DNA of 64,000 nt from Panagrolaimus kolymaensis. Lineage: Eukaryota; Nematoda; Chromadorea; Rhabditida; Panagrolaimidae. The stretch covers positions 372,001 to 436,000 of the forward strand of contig JAJQJQ010000060.1 in assembly GCA_028622995.1 (NCBI GenBank). The letters are read 5' to 3'. Below, in pieces: positions 10,640 through 20,392 of the stretch (position 1 is its first letter; the number at the start of each line of letters is the position of its first letter). Position numbers and translations under genes: made by a program. Under the pieces are notes generated by a model that made no database searches, was not told the origin of the DNA, and was given only the letters and a program-made list of their open reading frames with translations.

Positions 10640-12272
10640 TTAAAATTTAAATTTAAGTTTGTTGCTTTCATGAGACTGAAGCATACGTTTCATTTTTTCG
10701 TATTCAGCCATGATATTAGGTCCAATATAATGAAAAGTAAGAGTAAAACGAGCATTTGGATATTTCTAAAAATTGAAAAATGAATAAAATAAAGAAAAGA
10801 TGTAAATTTTACCTTCTTGAAAGCAAGGAAACTTTGAGCATCAAAATCATGATAAGAAATTTTGCCAATCTTGAATTTACGAAGCTTTGCAAAGACAGGA
10901 AATTGGAGAAGATCATAAAATGTTTCTTTTTTGATATTAGAGTTGTGAAAACTATAACATAGCAATTATTAGAGAATTATAGATTATATTATGAAAACTT
11001 ACTAAGCAAACTTCTCAATATCTGGAACTTTTTCAAGGATATCTTCCACAGGAACAAATTGATAGTCAATGAAATCAACGGTATGAAAATAAAGATTCTT
11101 AATAGTTCCAGATGATACGAGCTTTTCAAATTCTCTCCAGCTTATGGTTTGATTATGTAAAAACAAATCAGTAAGATTACAAGAAACAACCTTTTGAAGT
11201 AAATAAGAAACATTATTTCGATTATCACAATATCCTTGAAGATGACGAGAGAATGGATCAGCTTCATATTGAGAAAGACAACCATCAAGAATCAATTTCT
11301 TATGAGATACGTTGCCATCAACCAACAAAGTGTTATCAGTGAGATAAAGAATGGCTGATTTTTTAATTCCATCAAGAGTTGCGTAACATCTCCATACCTT
11401 TTCAGATTCATTAACGACGATTTTCATAACAACAAGAGGTTGAAGAGTAGCATCGCTTCGTTTCTTTTCATCAATGATAGTTTCTAGAGCTTTGCGAAGA
11501 TATGGTGGAACATATTTATTTTGTTTCATTTCAGCAACTTGAGGTTCAGGAGTTTTCTTTACTCTGTCACGAACAAGAAGACTAGCATGTTGATGTTTTT
11601 CAAAACCAGAAAGCTAAAAAAAATAAAGGTGTAAAATCACATAGAAGATAAAGCCCACTTACCTTTTCAAGACGCTTCTTATTTTCAGCTTCAAAATCAG
11701 CATTGGAGTGAATCAGACGAATATTTTCCCATTGAAGCGCCTTCTTTTCAGCATCACGAGCAGCTTTTTCCTTTTCCAAGATAGAGGTCTGAAAAATCAT
11801 AAATAACAAAAAAAGATATTGATAAACTCTCACTTTTTCAAAGTGCTTCTTGTTAGTTGTTTCTAATTCATATTTGGCTTGGTTCAAACGAAATATTTCA
11901 CTTTCAAATGCTTTCTTTTCTTTATCACGAACTTGACGATCTGCTTCTTGTTCGTTTTCCAACGTAGATAACTGAAAAATAAAAAAGAATAAAGATATTT
12001 GTAAACAAACCAAAATTTTCCTTTTCAAGATGTTTCTTATTTGTAGCTTCCAATTCAGCATTGAGTTGATTCAAACGAACATTTTCATTTTCGATAGCTT
12101 TCTTTAAATCCAATTCAACGTTAAGTTCTTCCGTTGTTTTTTCCATTTGAAGATACTTAAATTTCAATGCCATGTTTTCATTTTTAAGGAAATCTCTTTC
12201 TTTTGTCAATTCTTCAATAGCAAATCCCAAGAAAGTATTGACTTCATTAGCAGCTGTATTTTCGTTTTCCAT
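10640..12272 (-). pseudogene. Array gene C: coiled-coil paralogue with a destroyed first splice donor
   Basis: Six exons are recognisable: 12021-12272, 11834-11971, 11663-11788, 11003-11613, 10813-10951 and 10640-10765 (463 aa if spliced). TTTTCAG at 12294-12288 precedes the ATG MENENTAAN. Exon 2 is a 46-codon coiled-coil cassette; exon 3 is 42 codons. The conserved module is intact (LILDGCLSQYEADPF, LTDLFLHNQTISWREFEKLV, PDIEKFA, KMKRMLQSHES). The donor after exon 1 reads GAAAAG|GAAAAT, where gene D has GAAAAG|GTGAAT, so the invariant GT is lost. The next GT, ten bases on, gives a frameshift and early stop. All other exons are open and well spliced, so the defect is recent, or an unusual start or splice is used. 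Confidence 0.72.
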
Positions 12273-12804
12273 CTTTAGCAAAAGTCACTGAAAAATAAGT
12301 TATAAACCGTAATCAAAGATAAAAAGCAAAATAATAAAGTCGCGTAAAACAGAGAAAAGTGGAATATTGTTTAACGGCAAAACATAAATAAAGTGAGTGA
12401 GAAACAATGCAATGCAAACTACTTGATTTGTGCAAGAAAAGAACCAATAATAATGTGCTCTTGTAAAATTAAAAAGGAACAGAATTAACTACTCGGAAAA
12501 CGGGTATGAGTAAAATCGAAAACGATTGATTGAATTCAATGATTAAAAAACGAAAAAGCCAAACTCTTTCAAAGAAAAAAGAAGCGGGAATGACGACAGT
12601 AATCTCAATCTTTCGCAGTAGGAATGAGATGATGTTCAAACAAAATGTGTTTGGTGTGACAGTTTTAGTTATGAATAAGTTAATTAGAAATACAATAATA
12701 GGATATAAAACCAAGTTTATTTACAAAACGAAAAATAACAATAAAAAATGATCAATGGATCAACAAAACAAAAAATGAACAATGGTTCAAAATAAATACA
12801 GTTA
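12273..12804. promoter_or_regulatory. Upstream region of gene C and 3' UTR of gene D
   Basis: From about 12700 to 12804 this is the gene D 3' UTR (minus-strand reading GTTGATCCATTGATCA and AAATAAACTTGGTTTTAT). The remainder upstream of gene C is AT-rich and partly similar to other array promoters. No extra gene is seen. Confidence 0.55.
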
Positions 12805-14470
12805 TTATGATTCAATAAGAAGCTTTCCGGCTGGTGCAAGAGATACAAGCATACGTTTCATTTTATCAAAACTTGCCTTGTCACCACCATAAACAGGCTT
12901 AAATGAAAGATCAAAACGAACATTTGGATGATTCTAAAAAACCAAAAAAATGAATAAAGTAAACAAATATCTAAATTTTACCGTCATGAAAGCAACGAAA
13001 TTTTTAACATCAAATGTACGATAGAAAATGTTACCAATCTTGAATTCACGAAGATTTGCAAAAAGTGGAAGTTCGAAAACATTTCCAATGCTTGATTTTA
13101 TAATGTTATAATTGTGGATACTAAAATATAGCAAATATCAGTGAATAAAAATGATGAGAGAGAAAAACTTACTAAGCAAATTTCACAATATTTGGAACAT
13201 TTTCAAGGATTTTTTGAACAGGATCAAATTCATAGTCTTTGAAATCAACGGCATGGAAATAAAGGTTCCTGATATTTCCAGATGATACAAGCTTTTCAAA
13301 TTCTTTCAAGCTTAAGGTTTGATTGTGTAAAAACAAATCAGTAATATTACAGGAAAGAACCTTTCGAAGCAAATAAGAAACATCTGATCGGCTATAGGAA
13401 TAACTTCTATGCTTGCCAATGAATGGATCAGCTTCATATTGAGAAAGCAAACCATTAAGAATGAAATGTTTTTCAGAAATGACGCCATCAACCAACAAAG
13501 CGTTATCAGTGAGAGAAAGATTGGCAGATTCTTTACTTCCATCAAGAGTTGAGTAACATTGCCATACATTTTGAAATTCATTACTGACGACTTTCTTAAC
13601 ACGAAGAGGTTGAGGAGGAGTATGGCTTTGTTTCTTTTCAGTAACAATGGCTTCAATAGCTTTCTTTTCTTTTTCATTATCTTCATGTCGTTTTTCCAAA
13701 ACAGAAATCTGCAAACAATAATAGCGTAAAGAGAAAAACAAAAAATATTTACCCTTTCAACGTGCTCCTTATTGCTTGCTTGACATTCAGAAACGAGTTC
13801 ATTCAACCGATTGATTTCATCTTGAAGAGCCTTCTTATCGCCTTTAAATGTTTTCTTTTCTTTATCATGAACTTGACGATCTGCTTCTTGTTGCTTTTCT
13901 AAAACAGCAATCTGAAAACTCAAATGTAAAGAAAAAATAAATAAAGTGTGAATTGTTACCTTTTCAACATTTTTCTTATTGAAGATTTCTAATATAGCAT
14001 TGAGTTGTTTCACACGAGTGATTTCGCTTTCAAGCGATTTCTTTTCTTTAACACGAGCATTAACAACGGCAAGGCTTTCCTTTTCTAAGACAGAAATCTG
14101 AAAAACTAAAGAGTACAGTAAGTAACAAAGAAAAATTCACCTTTTCAATATATTTCTTATTTGTTGCTTCCAATTCAGCACTGATTTCACGCAAACGAGC
14201 AATTTCATTTTCGATAGCTTTCTTTAAATCCAGTTCAACGTTTAGCTCTTCCAAGGTTTTCTCCAATTCAAGATACTTAAATCTCAATGCCATGTTTTCA
14301 TTTTTAAAGAAATCTCTTTCATTTGTCAATTCTTCAATAGCAAATTTCATGAAAGCAGTGATTTTGTCATCAGCTTGTTGAGTTTCATAATGTTCAGATA
14401 AAGTTGGAGGAACAGCATTGTCAAGATCAGTCGATTGTGGTTGAGAAGATACATGAGCAAGATTTTCCAT
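12805..14470 (-). CDS. Array gene D: intact coiled-coil protein with F-box-family-like C-terminal module
   Basis: Six exons with matching phases: 14141-14470, 13960-14097, 13753-13911, 13173-13708, 12982-13120 and 12805-12933, giving 476 aa. TTTCTAG at 14489-14483 may be the trans-splice acceptor. Exon 1 (110 codons) shares FAIEELT-ERDF-KNENMAL with gene C, so C and D are sister copies. Exon 2 is a 46-codon cassette (ISVLEKES to KKNVEK). Exon 3 is 53 codons, longer by exactly one heptad. The module contains LILNGLLSQYEADPF-like strands (HFILNGLLSQYEADPF), ITDLFLHNQTLSLKEFEKLV, VPNIVKFA, LPLFANLREFKIGNI and a final exon NHPNVRFDLSF to GKLLIES. This is the best reference member of the array because nothing is broken. 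Its role is unknown. Confidence 0.88.
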
Positions 14471-14500
14471 TGTTGCAAAGTCCTAGAAAGTTGTAATTAA

Positions 14501-15561
14501 GAGAAGGTCTACCAGAATTTTTAAACCGGGTGGCACAAAGAAATTTTTTATTTTTATTTTTTGGTCTAAAACTGTTAATTAGGATATAAAAAAATTATTG
14601 GTTGCGAGCTTTTTCTCAAAAAGTGAGCAGGATATGCTAATTCTTTATATCGAAGTTCGAGGCATGCGCAACCTTCAAAAATTCGGCTAAATTCATCCAT
14701 GAAGTAAATAAATTTGATTTTTATCCCATATTAGGTAATCGATTGCGGGCTTTCGAATGGTGTACTCCATATATTAAGATATTATATAAAAATGAGGAGA
14801 AATTTGCATATTTATTTTTCAAAATGATGCCATTTTTTTATCAGGACATTGACGGACCCCAGGAAAAATACCATATATTCCCCAAAATCTCCTCTACCGA
14901 TTTGTCAAAAAACATTTTAAAAAAAGCTTGCTATTAAGGATTTTTAAAGAAAAATGTGCGCGCGACCACATTTTTAACGGGGAAAATGGTTTCTTTCCCA
15001 TTCTTCCTTTGGTTTTTGGCGTTATGTTCAAATTGATTTCGATGAATGAAAAAGTGAGAAACACCATTTTCCCCGTTAAAAATGTGGTCGCGCGCACATT
15101 TTTCTTTAAAAATCCTTAATAGCAAGCTTTTTTTTAAATGTTTTTGACAAATCGGTAGAGGAGATTTTGGGGAATATATGGTATTTTTCCTGGGGTCCGT
15201 CAATGTCCTGATAAAAAAATGGCATCATTTTGAAAAATAAATATGCAAATTTCTCCTCATTTTTATATAATATCTTAATATATGGAGTACACCATTCGAA
15301 AGCCCGCAATCGATTACCTAATATGGGATAAAAATCAAATTTATTTACTTCATGGATGAATTTAGCCGAATTTTTGAAGGTTGCGCATGCCTCGAACTTC
15401 GATATAAAGAATTAGCATATCCTGCTCACTTTTTGAGAAAAAGCTCGCAACCAATAATTTTTTTATATCCTAATTAACAGTTTTAGACCAAAAAATAAAA
15501 ATAAAAAATTTCTTTGTTCCGCCTTCTTCTAAAATGTGTAAAAAATCTGGTAGACTCTCTC
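14501..15561. mobile_element. 1061-bp palindromic element with TTAA target duplication
   Basis: The element is almost one palindrome: arms 14501 to about 14990 and about 15059 to 15561 are close to perfect reverse complements around a loop of about 70 bp. It is flanked by TTAA at 14497-14500 and 15562-15565. Terminal repeats read GAGAAGGTCTACCAGA (left) and GAGAGAGTCTACCAGA (right, inverted). TTAA duplication is typical of piggyBac-type transposition. No transposase is encoded; the mirrored short frames inside are by-products of the palindrome. It lies about 30 bp upstream of the gene D start, and a transcript through it would fold into a dsRNA of about 490 bp. Confidence 0.85.
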
Positions 15562-16170
15562 TTAAAATTTATCGAAAATGAAAAACAAAGCAAATGTCGC
15601 GTAAAAGAGGGGAACAAGTGTATCGCACAATATTAAAAACCATCTAATCAAAGAACGCGAAAAAATATTAAGATAGAGAGTGATATTTCAGTGATAATTA
15701 AAGAAGGATGTAGCTAATATTTCCAGCTAATGTGTTTGATAAAAAAACTAATGGCTAAATTGAATTTTTGACACAAAAAAAGCAAAAAAAGAGCGAAACT
15801 CTAGCCTAAATCTTTCGTGGTAAAAATGAAAGCAATTCAATTAAAGGTTGTTCCTTCTTTGGGATTCTTTTAAAATTTGGTTGAAAGGATAATCGATGAA
15901 TTACTTTTTACTTTTGCATCATTTTTTTTAATAAATATTTCTGCATTCTTTTCCTGCTTTTTCAAAGCAAACCACCGATTCATGGATTACTAACTAGCTT
16001 ATTAATATCAGTAAGTACCTTTCTGTTTTTGTTTACTCCTAAAAATAAAAATCATAGATACACAAGAAAACGGTATAAAACCAAGTTTATTTATAAAACA
16101 ACAAACAAAAACGAAAAGTGATCAATGGATCAACAATACAAAAACGAACAAAGGTTCTAAATAAAAAGAA
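15562..16170. other. Displaced upstream DNA of gene D and 3' flank of gene E
   Basis: No exon is supported. The part near 16070-16170 is the gene E 3' UTR (GTTGATCCATTGATCAC and the AAATAAACTTGGTTTTAT end on the minus strand). The rest is original gene D upstream DNA pushed away by the 1061-bp element. Confidence 0.5.
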
Positions 16171-17649
16171 TTAGTAGGATTGAATGTGAAGCTTTCCGGC
16201 TGGTGGTGCAAGAGATTCAAGCATATTTTTCATTTTAACATAACCTGACTTGTCAGTAGGAGGTAAAAATGAAAGACTATAGCGAGCATTTGGATGATTC
16301 TAAAAATAAAAAATGAATAAAATAAATGAAATACGAAAAAATTTGCCTTCATAAAAGTAAGGAAACTTCGAACATTAAATGTAGGATAGCAAATTTTACC
16401 AATTTTGAATACACGAAGATTTGTGAAAAGCGGAAGATTGAAAACGTTTCCAAATTTTGAGTTATGTATATTAGAGTAGTAAAAACTATAAAAGAGCAAT
16501 TATTAGAGAATAAAATATATAATAGAAACTTACTACGAAAACTTCTCAATATTTGGAAGACTTTCAAGGATTTTTTGAACAGGATCAGCTAGATAGTCTT
16601 TGAAATCAACGGCGTGAAAATAAAGATTCTTAATAGTTTGAGTTGATACGAGCTTTTCAAACTCTTTCAAGCTTAAAGGGACATAGCTATTTCATGCCTT
16701 TTCAAAAATTTCGATACTGGGGCTGATAGGAACAGTTGGGGCGTCGCGTGTTTGAATTACCGTGTCACTTCTGTCTTACACGGTAATTCAAACACGCGCC
16801 TTACCAAGTGTAACTTGCAGTGCCCGCAAACGAAATTTCAAAAAAGGCATGAAATAGCTATGTCCCTTTAAGGTTTGATTGTGTAAAAACAAATCAGTAA
16901 TATTACAGGAAAGAACATTTGAAAGTAAATGCGAAACATTGTATCGGCTTTCACAATAATAGCGAGGATGCCCATTAAACGGATCAGCTTCATATTGAGA
17001 AAGAATACCCTCAAGAATCAACTTCTTTTGAGATACGTTGCCGTCAACCATTAAAGCGTTATCCGTGAGAGAAAAATTGGCGGCTTCTTTATTCCCATCA
17101 AGAGTTGAGTAACATTTCCATACATTTTGTGATTCATTAATAACGATTTTCTTAATAATAAGAAGTTCAAAACGGCTTTTGTTCATTTCAGTAACAGTGG
17201 CTTCAAAAGCTTTCTTTTCTGTTGGTTTATCTCCATATTCTTTTTCGAGACAAGAAATCTGAAAACGACAAAAGCGTAAAAAGAGAAAAGCAGAAAATAT
17301 TTACTTTATCAACGTGCTTCTTATTGCTAGCTTCCAATTCAGCAACGAGTTTATTTAACCGATTGATTTCATCTTGCATAACTTTCTTAGAACCATCATC
17401 TTCAAGATCAACGTTATGAGTTTCCATAACTCCTTCATTCATTTGTTCAATCACGTAGTTCAAGGCATAGATTTCGTTTTGAAATCGAATGTTTTCATCA
17501 GTTTTTTGTTTGATAACACTTTTAAAGAACTTATTTTCTTCTTCCATTTGTTGATTTTCAGTAGATGCAGGTAAAGCAGCCGATGTAACACCATAAGTTG
17601 GAGGTATTTGAAGAGATTCAATTGCAGCACTTTGGTTACCGCTATCCAT
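16171..17649 (-). pseudogene. Array gene E: paralogue split by a MITE insertion
   Basis: Exons: 17305-17649, 16534-17258 (interrupted), 16347-16485 and 16171-16299. TTTTCAG at 17670-17664 precedes the start MDSGNQSAAIESL. Exon 2 carries LILEGILSQYEADPF and ITDLFLHNQTL, then is cut at 16868-16871 by a 191-bp element plus TTAA duplication, resuming at SLKEFEKLVS. Translation through the insert ends after about 30 foreign residues. Removing the element and one TTAA leaves 530 bases, which restores the phase-2 end shared by the family, so the gene was intact before insertion. The donor after exon 3 is AAG|GCAAAT, a GC instead of GT. No coiled-coil cassette exon of 46 codons is present; exon 1 carries the coil. 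Confidence 0.88.
16677..16867. mobile_element. 191-bp TTAA MITE, copy 1 (inside gene E)
   Basis: Flanked by TTAA at 16673-16676 and 16868-16871. Terminal inverted repeats begin AGGGACATAGCTATTTCATG and extend about 35 bp. An internal hairpin is formed by CGCGTGTTTGAATTACCGTG and its complement near 16746-16797. It has no coding capacity. The empty site exists in gene D (AAGCTTAAGGTTTGATT), which proves insertion into TTAA. It differs from copy 2 at 25018 at only about two positions. Confidence 0.92.
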
Positions 17650-18047
17650 GTTTGCGAAAGCTTCTGAAAAATGACAAGTGTTAAACATGCAAAAAAGATA
17701 ACACGTCATATTAAACTCAGAATCGGAGGTTTCTAATACAAAAATAAAAGCAAGAAATAACAGTGAGATGAGTTAAACGCGAAAAGATAAAAGTAAGTTA
17801 TCACAACAAATCTATCCTTCAATCAATAAATAAGTTTTTATAAATCTTTGATAAAAACTTTCAGCCTTTGGTAAGTTTTTATGCCGAACAAAAATAAAAG
17901 TCGTGTGGTTCAATGTTTTTGTAAAAAAAATTCGAAACCAGGATGAAGACAGTATTCATAATTCGTTTCAAAAACCCCTGGGTTTTGAATTTCTGGAATA
18001 TCACAAAAAGTAATTAGAAGTTCCATCATTTTCATACGATAGTAAAC
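17650..18047. promoter_or_regulatory. Upstream region of gene E (duplicated with that of gene G)
   Basis: This block aligns along its length with 21448-21860 upstream of gene G, for example TTCAATCAATAAATAAG, AAGACAGTATT and TCTGGAATATCACAAAAAGTAATTAGAAGTTC (read in parts). Genes E and G and their promoters are thus products of one segmental duplication. No gene is seen. Confidence 0.65.
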
Positions 18048-18533
18048 TAGGGTGGACCGATCTACCGGTAGATTGAAAAATCGGTAGATCTACCGGTAGA
18101 TCTACCGGTGGATCTACCGGTAGATCTACTGAAATCTACCGCAAGTCCAAAATTCGAAAAGAAAGGGATTTTGAATCAAGGAATACAAAATTAAGGATAT
18201 AAGGCTATTTTTGGGCACAAAAATAGGTTTTGCAAACTTTTAAAAAAATTTCAATTTTTCAACAGGGTGGACCAAGCTATTACTTTCCTATCATAAACTC
18301 TCCCCTGTTAAAAAAATTCAAAAATTTTCGGAAATAGAGAAAACATCGTTTTTATGCATTTTAGAACCTGCTAATTCATAACTTTCGCTTAAAAAACTCC
18401 GAGAACGTCTTTTTTTAAATTTTGGTGGCGCGGTAGATTTCGGTAGATTGGAAAATTTTTTCGGTAGATTTCGGTAGATCTACCGGTAGATCTACCGGTA
18501 GAATCTACTGGTAGATCTACCCGGTCCACCCTA
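18048..18533. mobile_element. 486-bp hAT-type MITE with CGGTAGATCTACCG repeats
   Basis: An 8-bp direct repeat TAGTAAAC flanks the element at 18040-18047 and 18534-18541. Ends are TAGGGTGGACC and its inverted copy GGTCCACCCTA. The subterminal regions carry many copies of the palindrome TCTACCGGTAGA. An 8-bp duplication and TAGGG ends are typical of hAT elements. The uninterrupted relative of this site lies near 21840-21860, upstream of the gene G region, and lacks the element. It encodes no protein. Confidence 0.82.
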
Positions 18534-18649
18534 TAGTAAACTCAGCAAGTATATCAAAAGACAATGTTATAAAACAAATTTATTTATAAAAACAAAAAAC
18601 AACAACGAAAAGTGATCAACAAAACAAAAATTATGTAAAACAAAAACAT

Positions 18650-19434
18650 TTAAACAACTTCAATTTTAAGTTTTGCAGGTGGATTTTCTTTTGCTTCTTT
18701 TTTGAGCTTTTTTTTCATCTTTTCAAATCCAGATTGTTTATCTTTATCGATGGTTGTTTCCTTAAATGAAAGAGAGAAATCTACTGACGAATGCTTCTGA
18801 AAATTAAACATGAGATAAGATATGAATTTTAAAAGGAGTTAAATCTCACCTTCATAAAATCAAGAAAACCATCATCATCAAAATTCCAGTAAATGATGTT
18901 ATTCAACTTGAATACTTGAAGTTTTTCAAAGATAGGAAGCTTGAGAAGATTTTTGAAGGTTTCTTTTCTAACAGGAGAATCAGTCAAGCTAAAACATAAC
19001 ATTGAAGGATGAATACGAAGTATGACGTAAACTTACTGTGCAAACTTTTCAACATTAGGTAGCTTATCAAGGATCATTTCAAGTGGAACAATATTACGAT
19101 TTTCATCTTTGATTGTAACGTATGAGAAATAGAGATTCTTAATCATACCAGATGAGGCAAGCTTCTTGAATTCATTCCATGTTAAGTTTTGGGTGTGTAA
19201 GAACAAATCAGTGATTTTGCAGCAATGAACATTGGCAAGAGAACGAGAAATATAGCTAAGATCAGACTTTAGACGAACATCATAACCACCGAATGGATCA
19301 CCTTTGTATTGAGTTACAACACCTTCAAGAATAAGATGCATTGGAGGAACGATATTACCATTACGCAAATCCATGTTACCATGATCAGCCAATTGTGGTC
19401 GAAGAGATCCAAGTGTAGATTTTTGATTTCCCAT
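18650..19434 (-). CDS. Array gene F: short MGNQ-type paralogue lacking the coiled coil
   Basis: Exon 1 is 19037-19434; two further exons end at TAA 18650 (about 225 aa). TTTTCAG at 19455-19449 lies 14 bases before the ATG. The N-terminus MGNQKSTLGSLRPQLADHGN matches gene B and fits N-myristoylation (Gly2, Ser6). It then jumps directly into the middle of the conserved module (NGNIVPPMHLILEGVVTQY), so all coiled-coil cassettes and the first third of the module are missing within one continuous exon. The rest is intact: ITDLFLHTQNLTWNEFKKLA, KLPNVEKFA, LPIFEKLQVFKLNNI and a Lys-rich final exon. It may be a functional short form or a degenerate gene; the frame is fully open. Confidence 0.75.
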
Positions 19435-20392
19435 TTTAGCAAAAGGCACTGAAAACAATATTACATATAATAATAGCAATCAAAACGCAAGAAAAGTAAA
19501 ATGGTTATCACGGAAAAAGGACTAAAGTGAATATGAAAACGACAATAATGGAAAAATATCAATCCAAGTAGCACATAACACTGAATTGGGACAAGAACAT
19601 ATAAGTAATAGTACGCTATGTGGGTGATTGATTAGACAAAGGCAAAACTAATAAATCCAACCAAAAAATACGAATGAACAAAAATGATCGAAAGTGACTG
19701 ATTTGAAAATTAAGCAACAAAAAACTTTGAAGAAGAAATGGAATTAGAATTTTAACCGTATACCATGCTTTTCTCGGTAGGATTAAGATGGATTTGAAAT
19801 AAATGCTTTTCGATTAAGAAACTTTTTAGGGGAGAAAAAAAATTTTGGTACTTGAAAGAAATTTCTTTACCTTTTAAGCGGCTTCTTAGTGATTTCATTA
19901 AAAATCAGCAATACGGTTAAAAAGAAAAGTGTTTTCCTATCGAAGACTATGCATTCCCTTATCAAGAAAAATGATGATCACCTTGTTGTTGTTGAAATCA
20001 AACATTGAAGTTCGTTTGATTTAAGAAATGCAACCGTTTACATTTTTTACGTTTACTAGACGAATGCTTTAATACATACAACATTTTTTAACCTATTATT
20101 GCTTATTGAACGAAAATATGAAAGCAAAATCATATTAACTTTAAACAAAAATTACTGATTTGGAGCAACCATAGATATGTTTAACAAACACATACAAAAA
20201 TTCATATTAATCCCGCTGTGATTTTAGTTCCGAAGTAAGCAGTAATAAATGATGGTGGCAATTAGTAATCTCCTGTATGCTTATGCAAATTGCCCAATGC
20301 AGTAACCAATAATTAGAACAACAATAGTTTAACAAATTTATAAATAAATGAACAAAACAAAACGAGAAAATGGCACAAAATAAACAAACAAA
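19435..20392. promoter_or_regulatory. Upstream region of gene F and 3' flank of gene G
   Basis: 19435 to about 19870 is a paralogue of the gene B upstream region (see 9839-10300). The rest is AT-rich; no exon, repeat or RNA gene is supported. Confidence 0.55.

Noticed and set aside
12001..12020. Rescue of gene C by the GTTTGT donor ten bases downstream
   Set aside because: It shifts the frame of exon 2 and meets a stop, since all cassette exons are phase 0.
13312..14013. 233-codon frame overlapping gene D exons 3-5
   Set aside because: Partly uses a true exon, then leaves frame into antisense-like low-complexity sequence; the spliced model fits all paralogues better.
14743..15309. Mirror-image open frames of about 65 codons with identical translations on both strands
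   Set aside because: They are by-products of the 1061-bp palindrome; no splice sites, start context or paralogue support.
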